In this document: positions 27,063 through 36,861 of the stretch, one piece after another
Position numbering within the stretch: position 1 is the first letter of the stretch
Layout of the letters: every line of letters begins with the position of its first letter
Assembly: GCA_000621765.1 (NCBI GenBank)
Contig: JHXJ01000001.1
Span: 124,001-188,000, forward strand
DNA: 64,000 nucleotides
From: Ruminococcaceae bacterium AB4001
GTDB lineage: Bacteria > Bacillota > Clostridia > Saccharofermentanales > Saccharofermentanaceae
Direction of reading: 5' to 3'
Program-made: the position numbers and the translations under genes
Notes under the pieces: model-generated
Told to the model about the DNA's origin: nothing
Databases searched by the model: none
Seen by the model: only the letters and a program-made list of their open reading frames with translations

Positions 27063-28088
27063 GTGGCAAAGGTCTCAAGAAGCAGGGTTGCGGTCACTAT
27101 CCTGGCGGGCATTGTGCTCGTCCTTTTTTTCGTGACCGTGGCAGGACTTTTCTACTACAGGGACATCATAAGGAAGTTAGGCGAGGTTCAGGAAGAGTAC
27201 TACGAAGAGTACCCGAGGCTCTATGCCTATATTGCCGAAGATCCGCAGAGCGAGCTTTCCAACAGGATCTATAAGGACATTCTGGAGTACGCCAGAGAGA
27301 ACGACTGCTATGTCGAGATGACGGGACAGAATCTCTCGACGAGTTATTCAAAGGCGGACAGGATCAACATCGCGATCAGTTCAAAAGTCGACGGCATCAT
27401 TCTCGAAGGAGATGACTCCGAAGAGACCGCCAAGCTTATAGACAAAGCGACAGCAGAAGGCATCCCGGTTGTCACGGTCATCTCGGACTGCATCGATTCA
27501 TCAAGAAAGAGTTTCATCGACCTCAATAACTACAGTCTCGGCGCGGAATACGGCGCGGCGCTCGCGAAGATCGGCGAAGCGAGAAGACTGTATCCGCTTA
27601 CGGCGCTCATTCTCTTAGACAGGGACGACGGCAATTACGACGACATCATTCACTCGGCGATCCAGGAATCATGCGGAAGGAGCGTCCTACTTACATCTGG
27701 TGTCGTAGATACGAGTACGCCGTTCACTTCGGAAGAAGACGTTGTGAATATTCTGGACGGCCTCGATAAAGCCCCGGATGTCATCATCTGCCTGAACGAC
27801 CGTACCACGGAGAGCGTGTACCAGTGCATCGTCGACAAGAACCTTGTCGGACGCACTGAGATACTCGGTTATTACGACTCGGAAACAATCCTCAAAGCAA
27901 TCGATAAAGGCTCTGTTTACGCGACTTTCGCGATCGAGTCTAAGACCGTCGCAAAGCAGTGCATCAACGCGCTCAACGAGTACAACGCGTCAGGTTTCGT
28001 AAGTGAATATTTCAGTTCGAATTACATACGCGTTGACCGCAACAACCTGTCTGAATACAGAGCGGAGGAAAATAAGAATGAAGGCTAA
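27063..28088 (+). CDS. Membrane-anchored periplasmic-binding-like sugar sensor
   Basis: The 341-residue protein starts at a GTG. An uncleaved-looking transmembrane segment at about 10-32 is followed by a type I periplasmic-binding (Peripla_BP_4) fold: ISSKVDGIILEGDD, AEGIPVVTVISDC, DLNNYSLGAEYG and DKAPDVIICLNDRTTESVYQ. There is no lipobox. It overlaps the sensor kinase gene by 11 nt, so it is likely the extracytoplasmic ligand-sensing partner of that kinase, as found in three-component sugar systems of Clostridia. The sugar is not known. Confidence 0.8.
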   Translation: MAKVSRSRVAVTILAGIVLVLFFVTVAGLFYYRDIIRKLGEVQEEYYEEYPRLYAYIAEDPQSELSNRIYKDILEYARENDCYVEMTGQNLSTSYSKADRINIAISSKVDGIILEGDDSEETAKLIDKATAEGIPVVTVISDCIDSSRKSFIDLNNYSLGAEYGAALAKIGEARRLYPLTALILLDRDDGNYDDIIHSAIQESCGRSVLLTSGVVDTSTPFTSEEDVVNILDGLDKAPDVIICLNDRTTESVYQCIVDKNLVGRTEILGYYDSETILKAIDKGSVYATFAIESKTVAKQCINALNEYNASGFVSEYFSSNYIRVDRNNLSEYRAEENKNEG

Positions 28089-29556
28089 TTTCTTTGCCAA
28101 CATGAAGATTTCCCGTAAGCTCGTCGCGGTGTTCCTCATCACGACCGTTATTGCGATGGGTGTCAATATTTTCATTTATGCAAACCTCAACACTGCGCTC
28201 GATAAGATCAATTCGGTATTCTCGAGCAACATCAGCCTCAATACACTTCAGGACAATCTGAACCAGATCCACACGGGTCTTACGGGTTACCTGGAGACGA
28301 AGGGAACGGACGATCTCGAGCTCTATTACGCTTCCACCCAGAACATGAACATGCTGATGAGGGATCTCAACAATAACGTCACCGACAGCAGCATCCATCT
28401 CGCGGAAAGAGACATCAGGAACATGCTCGAGACATACCTTTCGACCGCCGATGAAGCGATCCAGGCAAAGCGAGGAAGGAACATCGACGAGTACACCGCA
28501 AAGTACAATGAATGCAGCAAGATCAAGGATTATCTCAATACTTACATCTACTCGATAAACAACGAACAGTTCAAGACAAACTCGAGCAATTACAGCACAC
28601 TCATAAACTCACTGAGATATACGGAGATCATGAGCATGCTTATCTTCCTGGTCGCATCCGTCATGAACATCCTGCTCATCATCATTCTCACGAACACCAT
28701 CACGAGACCTCTTACGAGACTGTCTGCAAAGGCCGAGGAGATCTCGCAGGGAAGCCCCGAAAACGTTGAGCCTCTCGAAGTTTTCTCCGATGACGAAGTC
28801 GGTAAGGTGACCAGGGCGTTCAACGAGATGCTCGCCTCCATCAAGGACTACATCGCGCGTATCAGGACGCAGCTCATCACGCAGTCGGAGATGAAGGAAA
28901 AGAACCTTCTCATGGAGACGCACCTTAAGGATGCGCAGCTCAAGTATCTGCAGTCGCAGATCAACCCGCATTTCCTCTTCAACACGCTGAACGCGGGCGC
29001 GCAGCTCGCCATGATGGAGGGCGCCGACAGGACCGTCGAGTACATAAGGAACATGGCCGACTTCTTCAGATATAATGTTAAGAAGAGTTCAGAGACGGTA
29101 AGGCTTTCAGAGGAGATCGAGCTCGTCGATTCTTACATGTACATCCTGAACGTTAGGTTTGCCGGCGAGATCCTTTTCGAGAAGGACATAGACGAGAGCC
29201 TTCTGGACGTACACGTTCCTTCCATGATCATCCAGCCCTTGGTCGAAAATTCGATCAAGTACGGCATCAAGGATCTGGAACCCGGTGAAGGCAAGATAAC
29301 GCTTGCGGTCTATCGCGAAGGCAACTGCTGCTGCATCAGGGTCAGCGATAACGGAATAGGTACCGATGAGGAGATCATCGAGAAGATAATGAACCACGAG
29401 AAGCGCCCGTCAGAGACACGCGGCGTAGGCATCACGAACGTAATGGCAAGGCTCGACCTTTACTACAACAATAAAGAAGTTTTCGAGATGAAGAGCCGCA
29501 AGAATGAAGGAACACACGTAACCATAAAGATACCGTTGGAGGACAGCAATGTATAA
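28078..29556 (+). CDS. LytS/YesM-family sensor histidine kinase
   Basis: About 492 residues from ATG 28078, which has GGAGG upstream; an ATG 25 codons earlier would overlap the previous gene more and lacks a site. Order: transmembrane segment 14-35, extracytoplasmic helical region, second segment 184-207, HAMP, His_kinase domain with His298 in QINPHFLFNTLN, and HATPase with QPLVENSIKYG and DNGIGT. It overlaps the response regulator gene by 8 nt. It should phosphorylate that regulator on detecting sugar through the upstream binding protein. Confidence 0.92.
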   Translation: MKANFFANMKISRKLVAVFLITTVIAMGVNIFIYANLNTALDKINSVFSSNISLNTLQDNLNQIHTGLTGYLETKGTDDLELYYASTQNMNMLMRDLNNNVTDSSIHLAERDIRNMLETYLSTADEAIQAKRGRNIDEYTAKYNECSKIKDYLNTYIYSINNEQFKTNSSNYSTLINSLRYTEIMSMLIFLVASVMNILLIIILTNTITRPLTRLSAKAEEISQGSPENVEPLEVFSDDEVGKVTRAFNEMLASIKDYIARIRTQLITQSEMKEKNLLMETHLKDAQLKYLQSQINPHFLFNTLNAGAQLAMMEGADRTVEYIRNMADFFRYNVKKSSETVRLSEEIELVDSYMYILNVRFAGEILFEKDIDESLLDVHVPSMIIQPLVENSIKYGIKDLEPGEGKITLAVYREGNCCCIRVSDNGIGTDEEIIEKIMNHEKRPSETRGVGITNVMARLDLYYNNKEVFEMKSRKNEGTHVTIKIPLEDSNV

Positions 29557-31144
29557 GCTCATGCTCGCAGATGACGAGGGAATCGTCCGCGAATCGCTTA
29601 AGTTCATAGCAGACAAGGAATTTCCGGGAATGTTCGAGACGTTCGAGGCAAAGACCGGAAGACGCGTGATCGAACTTGCGGATGAAGTGCGCCCTGAGAT
29701 CGCATTCATGGACATCAGGATGCCCGGAATCAACGGCATTGACGCGATGAAGGAGATCCGCCGCACGAACCCGAACATCGTTTTCGTGGTCATCTCCGCA
29801 TACGACAAATTCGACTACGCGAAGCAGGCGCTGAACCTCGGCGTAATCGACTACATAAACAAGCCTTTCGACAAGGCGCAGATCGTTGCAGTATTGAAGA
29901 AAGCGACCGCTGAAGTCGACCGCATCCGAGAACAGAGATCGCGTGAACTTGAGATCAAGGAAAAGCTTGATTCCATCCTGCCCATCGTCGAAAACGGCCT
30001 GATCCAGGATCTCCTCTCGCACGAGCACTACAAAGAGAACATCGAAGAATACAAAAAGCTTCTCGAGATCGATGCGAAATACGGCCTGATGCTCGCCATC
30101 GTCAGCGGCGACAGGGAACCCAGCGGATTCATGCGCGGCGCAGTTCCCGCGAGCGTCAAGATCCAGAAAAACTACGACTCCGTCCTGCTCGTCCTGAGCG
30201 ATAACTTCGAGTGCATCACGGGCTCGGTCATGGGCAACAAGATCCCCGTCCTCATCACATGCGAGAAGAGCTCTCTCACACCCGAGGAATACCACAAGAT
30301 CGTTGAGTCCGCAGGCAAGGCGCAGGAGGAACTCCGCGAGGCTCTCGGCATGGATTTCAGGATCGGAATAGGTCCCGTCAAGCCTCTCGAAAACATGGCC
30401 GAATCCTACAGTGAAGCCCTTTCGATCCTCGTTAAATCAAAGCAGACAGTCGCCGAAGCGATCGACCTTCCCGAAGGCTGCGAATACGATACGGACTATC
30501 CTTTGAAGACCGAGAAAGATCTCTTCGACGCGATCGCACAGGGCGACGTCGAGAGAGCTGCCGAAGAGGCCAATCTTTTCTTCGACTGGATGGAGAGAAG
30601 TTCGGGCGGCGCGATGTCCGACATATGCCTCAAGGTACTGGAATTCGTGCTCTGGGGCGAGAGGCTCGCATACAGCAACGGCGGTCACGTCTACCACTTC
30701 ATGTCGAGGAGCGAATATCTCCCTGAGATCAACTCCATGAGGAGCTACGACGAGCTGAGATTATGGTTTCTCTCCCATATCGAGCGCGCGGTAAACATGA
30801 TCAATGCAGCCAACGCCGCAAAGACCGAAGACGTCGCCGAAAAGGCAAAGAAATACATCGATATGCACTACCGTGAAGACATCTCTTTGGATGACATCTC
30901 GGGCATGTATGACATCAGTCCCTTCTATTTCAGTAAGGTCTTCAAAACACAGACGGGCATTACGTTTACGGACTATCTGACAGGTGTCAGGGTCGCGAAA
31001 GCAAGAGAGCTTCTCGAAGGCACGAACAAGTCCATGAAGGAGATCTGTTCGGAGGTCGGTTATTCCGATCCCAACTACTTCAGCCGTATCTTTAAGAAGA
31101 ATACCGGCGTCACACCCACCGAATACAAGGAGGGCAAGAGATGA
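29549..31144 (+). CDS. YesN-type response regulator with AraC DNA-binding domain
   Basis: The 531-residue protein has an N-terminal receiver domain (Asp8/9, phospho-acceptor Asp55 in FMDIRMPG, Lys in NKPFDKAQ), a long middle region, and a C-terminal AraC pair of helix-turn-helices from about 430 (SLDDISGMYDISPFYFSKVFK and EICSEVGYSDPNYFSRIFKK). It is the partner of the overlapping LytS/YesM kinase. The likely target is the transporter operon at 32914, which follows the sensory genes; this is inferred from position. Confidence 0.92.
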   Translation: MYKLMLADDEGIVRESLKFIADKEFPGMFETFEAKTGRRVIELADEVRPEIAFMDIRMPGINGIDAMKEIRRTNPNIVFVVISAYDKFDYAKQALNLGVIDYINKPFDKAQIVAVLKKATAEVDRIREQRSRELEIKEKLDSILPIVENGLIQDLLSHEHYKENIEEYKKLLEIDAKYGLMLAIVSGDREPSGFMRGAVPASVKIQKNYDSVLLVLSDNFECITGSVMGNKIPVLITCEKSSLTPEEYHKIVESAGKAQEELREALGMDFRIGIGPVKPLENMAESYSEALSILVKSKQTVAEAIDLPEGCEYDTDYPLKTEKDLFDAIAQGDVERAAEEANLFFDWMERSSGGAMSDICLKVLEFVLWGERLAYSNGGHVYHFMSRSEYLPEINSMRSYDELRLWFLSHIERAVNMINAANAAKTEDVAEKAKKYIDMHYREDISLDDISGMYDISPFYFSKVFKTQTGITFTDYLTGVRVAKARELLEGTNKSMKEICSEVGYSDPNYFSRIFKKNTGVTPTEYKEGKR

Positions 31145-32169
31145 TTCGCAAGATTATCGCTACGGTCATGATCCTTTCACTGATCCTCTGCGCCGGATGC
31201 AAGTCACCCGAGAAGAAAGAGGTTACGCCGACCACCAAAAACGAAGTCTGCACGATAGGGCTTTCGTTTGACTCGTTCGTCATCGAGCGCTGGACCAGGG
31301 ACCGTGACGTTTTCGTATCCACGGCAAACTCTCTTGGCGCCGAAGTAAACGTCCAGTCCGCAGGCGGCGATGTCGAGACCCAGATAGCCCAGATCAAGTA
31401 TTTCATTGAGATAGGCGTCGATGCGATCGTCATCATCACAGCAGACGCCGTAGCTCTTGCCGATGTCCTCAAAGAGGCCAAGAATAAAGCAATTCCGATC
31501 ATCTGCTACGACCGTATCGTAATGCAGGCCGGCGCGGATCTTTACATCTCTTTCGACAACGAATCCGTCGGCCGCCAGATGGCCGAAGCGATCTGCAACA
31601 ACATTCCCGACGGCGGAACGATCGTCGAGATAATGGGACCTGAATCCGACTACAACGTTGCCCAGGTAATGGGCGGTTTCGACACCGTATGTGATGAGCA
31701 CTCCATAAACGTTCTGCTAAAGTACAACTGCGACAACTGGAAGCCGGAGCTCGCCTACGATTTCGTAAATGAGCACTTCGATGAGATCTCAGGCGTCGAC
31801 GCGATAATGTGCGGCAACGACGCACTTGCCGGCGAGACGATCCACGCCCTTGCCGAAAGAGGCTACGCAGGAAAGATCCTCGTCACCGGACAGGACGGCG
31901 ACCTTGAGGCCTGCCAGAGAGTTGTTGAAGGCACCCAGCTCGTCACTGTTTATAAGCCCGTCGAAAAGCTTGCCCGCCTCGCTGCAGAGTGCGCCGTAAA
32001 GCTTGCCGCAGGCGAACCTCTCGGCCAGACCGACTTATTCTTTGACGGCGCAACCGACATCCCCTACATCGCGATCGAACCTTCCGCAGTTACCGTCGAC
32101 AACCTTGATTCCGTCATTATCGACAGCGGCTTCCATCTTAGGGAAGAGGTTTATATCAACGCGGGATAA
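31141..32169 (+). CDS. Sugar-binding lipoprotein (XylF/RbsB-like)
   Basis: The 342-residue protein has a lipoprotein signal peptide with lipobox CAGC (Cys20) and a type I periplasmic-binding fold (YFIEIGVDAIVIITADAVALADVL, IPIICYDRIV, FDNESVGRQMAEAI, DAIMCGNDALAGETIHAL, GQDGDLEACQR). It resembles xylose or multi-sugar binding proteins of CUT2 transporters. It overlaps the response regulator gene by 4 nt and is separated from the transporter operon by a repeat element, so it may serve sensing rather than bulk transport. Confidence 0.85.
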   Translation: MIRKIIATVMILSLILCAGCKSPEKKEVTPTTKNEVCTIGLSFDSFVIERWTRDRDVFVSTANSLGAEVNVQSAGGDVETQIAQIKYFIEIGVDAIVIITADAVALADVLKEAKNKAIPIICYDRIVMQAGADLYISFDNESVGRQMAEAICNNIPDGGTIVEIMGPESDYNVAQVMGGFDTVCDEHSINVLLKYNCDNWKPELAYDFVNEHFDEISGVDAIMCGNDALAGETIHALAERGYAGKILVTGQDGDLEACQRVVEGTQLVTVYKPVEKLARLAAECAVKLAAGEPLGQTDLFFDGATDIPYIAIEPSAVTVDNLDSVIIDSGFHLREEVYINAG

Positions 32170-32175
32170 GGGTGA

Positions 32176-32627
32176 TATTTTGGCACCGGCATGAGGCGGG
32201 GTTTTGGCAAAATCTGTCACGTTTGAAATGTGTTTCGCGAAAATACGATAAACCTTGTGATGCTTAAACCGCTGTTGACGGATTTGTTGACGAAAAAGAC
32301 TCCAAACCAGCAACAAAACCGTCAACAAAGCCATTGTTGACGAAAATGTTGACGGATCTGAACCAATATCGTCAACAAAATCAGCAACACATAGGAACGG
32401 GCGGAAAAAGCTGGAACAGCGACTCCACACTACAACATGACGAAGAAAATGCAGGAACAGCAACTCCACGCAATAGCATGACGAAGAAAACCAGCAGCAC
32501 CTGAAGGCATCGCCGTCAATGGACGCGGAGCTTGCCTCCGGCACCATTGACTGCTTGCCTTTACAGGTGCAGATAAAGTGTTTAAGGGGCCGGTTCCCCG
32601 ACCCCGCATCTTTAGATGCCGGCCTTC
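32176..32627 (+). repeat. Dispersed GTTGAC-type intergenic repeat, copy 3 (long form)
   Basis: The core at 32266-32410 matches copies 1 and 2. The 3' extension shared with copy 1 includes the GTCAATGG/CCATTGAC hairpin at 32515-32551 and the GCATCTTTAGATGC-like palindrome near 32607. A duplicated stretch (CAACTCCAC...ATGACGAAGAAAA) within the extension is particular to this copy. A 22-nt match to the left flank of copy 1 lies at about 32176. Confidence 0.85.
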
Positions 32628-32734
32628 ATAGCACATAGCACAAATATAAAAGATGCACGCGGATTTAACTTAAGGTGTTGTTTTATTAATAAGAAATATT
32701 TATCCGAACATCGCATTTGAGGTATTTTTGTTGT

Positions 32735-32787
32735 ATTTAGCACAATCTTGTCGATTTGGTCAGATGCTACACAAGATTGTGCTAAAT
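32735..32787. promoter_or_regulatory. Perfect 17-bp inverted repeat upstream of the sugar transporter operon
   Basis: Arms at 32735-32751 (ATTTAGCACAATCTTGT) and 32771-32787 are exact complements with a 19-nt spacer. It lies about 127 nt before the binding-protein gene. It could be a bipartite operator or an RNA stem-loop. No T tract follows, so it is not a terminator. Confidence 0.8.
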
Positions 32788-32913
32788 TGCCGCAATTCCT
32801 TATGACAAATAGCCAAAAATATCAAGAATTCCGATATGCAACTCCTATATGCCTAATGTTAAGTTGTATGTGGCAAGAAGTGCCGACATTATTTAATAGG
32901 AGGAAATTTCCAA

Positions 32914-33978
32914 ATGAAAGCAAAGAAAATTCTTGGAACAATTCTTTGTGCTGCAATGGCTTTTACAGCATTAACAGGATGCGCTGCCGGTGGTTCTGGT
33001 AAGAACAAGGTTGGTGTATCAATGCCTACAAAGGATCTCCAGAGATGGAATCAGGACGGCGACAACATGAAGAAGGAACTCGAGGCTGCTGGCTACGAGG
33101 TAGATCTTCAGTACGCTAACAACGACGTAGCTACACAGCTCTCACAGGTTGAGAACATGGTTAACTCCGGCTGCAAGGTTATCGTTATCGCTGCAATCGA
33201 AGGTTCTTCACTCGGTACAGCTCTTGATAAGGCTGCTGCAAAGAAAATCCCGATCATCGCTTACGACCGTCTCCTCATGGACAACGCAAACGTTGACTAT
33301 TACGCAACATTCGACAACTACATGGTAGGTACGATCCAGGGTACTTATGTAAAGGAAACTCTTGATCTTGACAACGCTTCCGGTACATACAACATCGAGT
33401 TCACAGCTGGTGACCCTGGTGACAACAATGCCGGCTTCTTCTTTAACGGTGCTTACGACGTTCTTAAGCCTTACATTGAAAAAGGCACACTCAACATCGT
33501 TTCCGGTCAGAAGACATTCGAAGAAGTTGCTACACCTTCCTGGAAGACAGAGACAGCTCAGTCCAGAGCAGAGAACATCCTTTCTACATACTATGCAGAC
33601 GGAACAAACGTTGACGTATGGCTTTGCTCCAACGACTCTACAGCTCTCGGCGTAGAGAACGCTCTCGCTACAAACTACAATGGTTCTTATCCGATCATCA
33701 CTGGTCAGGACTGCGATAAGGCTAACGTTAAGAACATGCTCGCTGGCAAGCAGTCAATGTCCGTATTCAAGGATACACGTACACTCGCTTCCCAGGTTGT
33801 TAAGATGGTAGGTCAGATCCTTAAGGGTGAGACAGTTGACGTTAACGATACAACAACATACAACAACGGCAAGAAGGTTGTTCCTTCATACCTCTGCTCT
33901 CCTGTATTTGCTGACGCTAACAACTATCAGAAGATCCTCATCGACTCTGGTTACTACACCACAGCTGATATTTCCTAA
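32914..33978 (+). CDS. chvE: ChvE-like sugar ABC transporter substrate-binding lipoprotein
   Basis: The 354-residue protein has a lipoprotein signal with lipobox LTGC (Cys23) and a ChvE-like fold (VGVSMPTKDLQRWNQDGDNMKK, NSGCKVIVIAAIEGSSLG, IPIIAYDRLL, WLCSNDSTALGVENAL, GQDCDKANVKNMLAGKQSMSVFKD). AGGAGG precedes the start. Its codon choice is distinctly more uniform than its neighbours (many GCT, GAC, AAG), typical of a very highly expressed gene. It should bind monosaccharides outside the cell and deliver them to the permeases encoded downstream. Confidence 0.92.
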   Translation: MKAKKILGTILCAAMAFTALTGCAAGGSGKNKVGVSMPTKDLQRWNQDGDNMKKELEAAGYEVDLQYANNDVATQLSQVENMVNSGCKVIVIAAIEGSSLGTALDKAAAKKIPIIAYDRLLMDNANVDYYATFDNYMVGTIQGTYVKETLDLDNASGTYNIEFTAGDPGDNNAGFFFNGAYDVLKPYIEKGTLNIVSGQKTFEEVATPSWKTETAQSRAENILSTYYADGTNVDVWLCSNDSTALGVENALATNYNGSYPIITGQDCDKANVKNMLAGKQSMSVFKDTRTLASQVVKMVGQILKGETVDVNDTTTYNNGKKVVPSYLCSPVFADANNYQKILIDSGYYTTADIS

Positions 33979-33997
33979 TTAGATAATTTAGGCCTTG

Positions 33998-34023
33998 TGC
34001 AGGCGGGGGAAACCCCGCCTGTA
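33998..34023 (+). promoter_or_regulatory. GC-rich stem-loop with GAAA tetraloop between binding-protein and ATPase genes
   Basis: AGGCGGGG (34001-34008) and CCCCGCCT (34013-34020) enclose GAAA, with three more pairs outside. No strong T tract follows. Such stem-loops commonly sit after binding-protein genes, where they stabilise the upstream mRNA or cause partial termination and give excess binding protein. Confidence 0.75.
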
Positions 34024-34087
34024 TATTGAGGCTTTGGCTTTACTTTGAACTCCAAACTTATTTATTCATTAACGAAAGAGGCGACAC

Positions 34088-35629
34088 ATGGCAAAAGTTT
34101 TGCTTGAAATGAAGAGCATAACCAAAACTTTTCCGGGCGTTAAGGCTCTCGACAACGTCAACCTTCAGGTTGAGGAGGGGGAGATTCACGCGCTAGTCGG
34201 TGAGAACGGTGCTGGCAAATCAACACTGATGAATGTTCTCAGCGGAATTTATCCGTATGGCACCTACGAAGGCGACATAGTTTACGACGGCGAAGTATGC
34301 GAATTTCATAAGATCAAGGATTCCGAGAAAAAGGGAATCGTTATTATCCATCAGGAGCTCGCGCTGATTCCGTACATGACGATCGGCGAGAACATGTTCC
34401 TCGGAAATGAACAGGGAAGCAAATGGTGTATCGACTGGAACAAGACCTATGCAGAGGCAGACAAGTACCTTGCAATGGTAGGTCTTACGGATTCCTCAAA
34501 AACACTTATTAAAGATATTGGTACAGGTAAGCAGCAGCTTGTTGAGATCGCGAAAGCTTTGGCTAAGAATGCCAGACTCCTTATTCTTGACGAGCCTACT
34601 TCATCACTCAACGAGACTGACTCAAGAGCGCTCTTAGATCTCATGAAGAAGCTCCAGAAAGAGCAGGGAATGACGATGATCATCATCTCCCACAAGCTCA
34701 ACGAAGTCTCATATGTAGCAGATAAGATCACGGTCGTAAGAGACGGTTCCACCATTGAGACGATGGATGCCAAGACAGAGGAGATCTCTGAGGCAAGGAT
34801 CATCAAGGGAATGGTAGGACGTGAGATCACAGACCGTTTCCCGAAGCGTCACGACGTTCCGATCGGCGATGTCATGATGCAGGTCAAGCACTGGACTGTA
34901 TTCCATCCGGAGTTTGCTGAGCGTAAGGTCGTTGACGATGTATCCATCAACGTCAGAAGCGGTGAGGTCGTAGGTATCTACGGACTCATGGGTGCAGGCC
35001 GTACAGAGCTTGCCATGAGCATTTTTGGACGCTCATATGGTATCGGCATCTCGGGCACATTGGAACTTAAAGGAAAGAACGTCGTTCTGAGAAGCCCGAA
35101 ACAGGCGATCGAAGCAGGTATCGCTTACGTAACCGAAGACCGTAAGGGCAACGGACTTGTCCTGTCCAACTCGATCAAGACAAACACGACGCTTGCAAAT
35201 CTTAAGGCGATCAGTAACGCAACCTTTATCGATAAGGATAAGGAATATCTGGTCGCAGAAGAATATAGGGAAAAACTGAAGACCAAGACACCTTCAGTAG
35301 AGCAGCTCGTAGGAAACCTTTCGGGCGGTAACCAGCAGAAGGTCCTCCTCGCGAAGTGGATGTTCGCAAATCCGGACGTCCTTATCCTCGACGAGCCTAC
35401 AAGAGGTATCGACGTAGGTGCCAAGTATGAGATCTATTGCATTATCAATGATCTTGCAAAGGCCGGTAAGTCAGTAATCATGATCTCTTCCGAACTTCCT
35501 GAAGTCATCGGAATGAGCGACAGGATCTACATCATGAACCAGGCCAGGATCGTTGGTGAGATGAAGGCTTCCGATGCGACCCAGGAGAACATCATGGCAT
35601 GCATCGTCAAGTCGGGAAGTGAGGCATAA
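34088..35629 (+). CDS. gguA: Multiple-monosaccharide ABC transporter ATPase (GguA-like)
   Basis: The 513-residue protein has two ABC domains, as in CUT2 family importers. Domain 1 has Walker A GENGAGKST (about 38) and Walker B LLILDEPTSSL. Domain 2 has the degenerate GLMGAGRTEL and the signature LSGGNQQKVLLAKW followed by LILDEPTRGID. The degenerate second Walker A is normal for this family. It lies between the binding protein and the permeases of the same operon and powers uptake. Confidence 0.93.
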   Translation: MAKVLLEMKSITKTFPGVKALDNVNLQVEEGEIHALVGENGAGKSTLMNVLSGIYPYGTYEGDIVYDGEVCEFHKIKDSEKKGIVIIHQELALIPYMTIGENMFLGNEQGSKWCIDWNKTYAEADKYLAMVGLTDSSKTLIKDIGTGKQQLVEIAKALAKNARLLILDEPTSSLNETDSRALLDLMKKLQKEQGMTMIIISHKLNEVSYVADKITVVRDGSTIETMDAKTEEISEARIIKGMVGREITDRFPKRHDVPIGDVMMQVKHWTVFHPEFAERKVVDDVSINVRSGEVVGIYGLMGAGRTELAMSIFGRSYGIGISGTLELKGKNVVLRSPKQAIEAGIAYVTEDRKGNGLVLSNSIKTNTTLANLKAISNATFIDKDKEYLVAEEYREKLKTKTPSVEQLVGNLSGGNQQKVLLAKWMFANPDVLILDEPTRGIDVGAKYEIYCIINDLAKAGKSVIMISSELPEVIGMSDRIYIMNQARIVGEMKASDATQENIMACIVKSGSEA

Positions 35630-35631
35630 CG

Positions 35632-36861
35632 ATGAGTGGATCAAGCGTAAAGAACTTCCTGAGAAAGTACATGATGCTTATCGCTATGGTAGTGGTAGTT
35701 ATTGTTTTCTATCTGATCACAGGCGGAAAATCATTGCTTCCTCAGAATATCAACAACGTAATATCACAGAACGCATACGTTTTCGTTTTGGGAACAGGTA
35801 TGCTCCTCTGTATCTTAACCGGTGGTAACATCGACCTTTCCGTTGGTTCGGTCGTCTGCCTTGCAGGCGGTGTCGGTGCCATCCTCATGGAAAAACACGT
35901 TCCGTGGCCCGTTGCAGTAATCGCAATGCTCGTCATGGGTCTCCTGGTAGGTATCTGGCACGGTTTCTGGATCGCATTCGTAAAGGTTCCGCCTTTCATC
36001 GCAACACTCGTAGGCATGCTCGCCTTCAGAGGACTTGCAAATGTAATCATGCAGGGTTATGCATATCAGGTTGAAGACAAGGCTTTCCTTAATATCTTCG
36101 GTGGCGGTGACAGCTGCTATATACCTGACTTCCTTGCAAAAGTCGGTCCCGCATCTTCCCTGAACAAGACATGCATGGTCTTCGCCATTCTCGTTGCACT
36201 GGGCTACGCAGTCTTCACGTTCATCAACCGTTCAAGGCTCATCAAGAAGGGCTACAAGGTTGATTCCATGGTAGCGGTAATAATCAAGACGGTCCTGATC
36301 GTTGCGGTTGTTATCTGGCTCGGCTACAAGCTCGCAAACTACAAGGGTATTCCTACAGTCCTTATCTGGATCGCTCTGATTCTCGGAGTCTTCGCTTACA
36401 TCACTTCGAAGACCACCCTCGGACGCAACCTCTACGCTGTCGGCGGTAACGAGAAGGCAACAAGACTTTCAGGTATCAACACCAAGTGGGTCATGTTCAG
36501 CGCTTACACACTGATGGGCGTACTTGCAGGTTTCGCAGGCATCCTCAATATCGCAAGACTCATGGGTTCACAGCCTACTTACGGTCTGGGTTATGAGATG
36601 GACGCTATCGCAGCATGCTTCATCGGCGGCGCTTCCGCATATGGCGGAACAGGTACCATCGGCGGTGTAATCATCGGTGCTGCCCTCTGCGGCATCATCA
36701 ACCAGGGAATGGTCATCGCAAACACTCCTCCGAACTATCAGACGGTAGTCAAGGGATTGGTCCTTCTCGTAGCGGTTCTCTTTGACGTCATCATGCAGAT
36801 GCGCAGAAAGGGTGCCCAGAAGACCAAAGAAGGTGCAGAGAAGGGAGGTGCTAAAGCATGA
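35632..36861 (+). CDS. gguB: Sugar ABC transporter permease 1 (GguB-like)
   Basis: The 409-residue polytopic protein has about ten membrane helices and the CUT2 permease motifs GNIDLSVGSVVCLAGG and GLGYEMDAIAACFIGGASAYGGTGTIGG. It starts 2 nt after the ATPase stop and overlaps the next gene by 4 nt. It is a close paralogue of the following gene, sharing NAYVFVLGTGMLLC and the TKTTLGRNLYAVGGN-type segment. Confidence 0.92.
   Translation: MSGSSVKNFLRKYMMLIAMVVVVIVFYLITGGKSLLPQNINNVISQNAYVFVLGTGMLLCILTGGNIDLSVGSVVCLAGGVGAILMEKHVPWPVAVIAMLVMGLLVGIWHGFWIAFVKVPPFIATLVGMLAFRGLANVIMQGYAYQVEDKAFLNIFGGGDSCYIPDFLAKVGPASSLNKTCMVFAILVALGYAVFTFINRSRLIKKGYKVDSMVAVIIKTVLIVAVVIWLGYKLANYKGIPTVLIWIALILGVFAYITSKTTLGRNLYAVGGNEKATRLSGINTKWVMFSAYTLMGVLAGFAGILNIARLMGSQPTYGLGYEMDAIAACFIGGASAYGGTGTIGGVIIGAALCGIINQGMVIANTPPNYQTVVKGLVLLVAVLFDVIMQMRRKGAQKTKEGAEKGGAKA

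Noticed and set aside
29432-30295. 287-residue minus-strand frame
   Set aside because: It is antisense to the response regulator gene, which has clear receiver and AraC domains.
32035-32547. 170-residue minus-strand open frame related to that at 6065-6505
   Set aside because: Same reason; it runs into the antisense of the sugar-binding lipoprotein gene.
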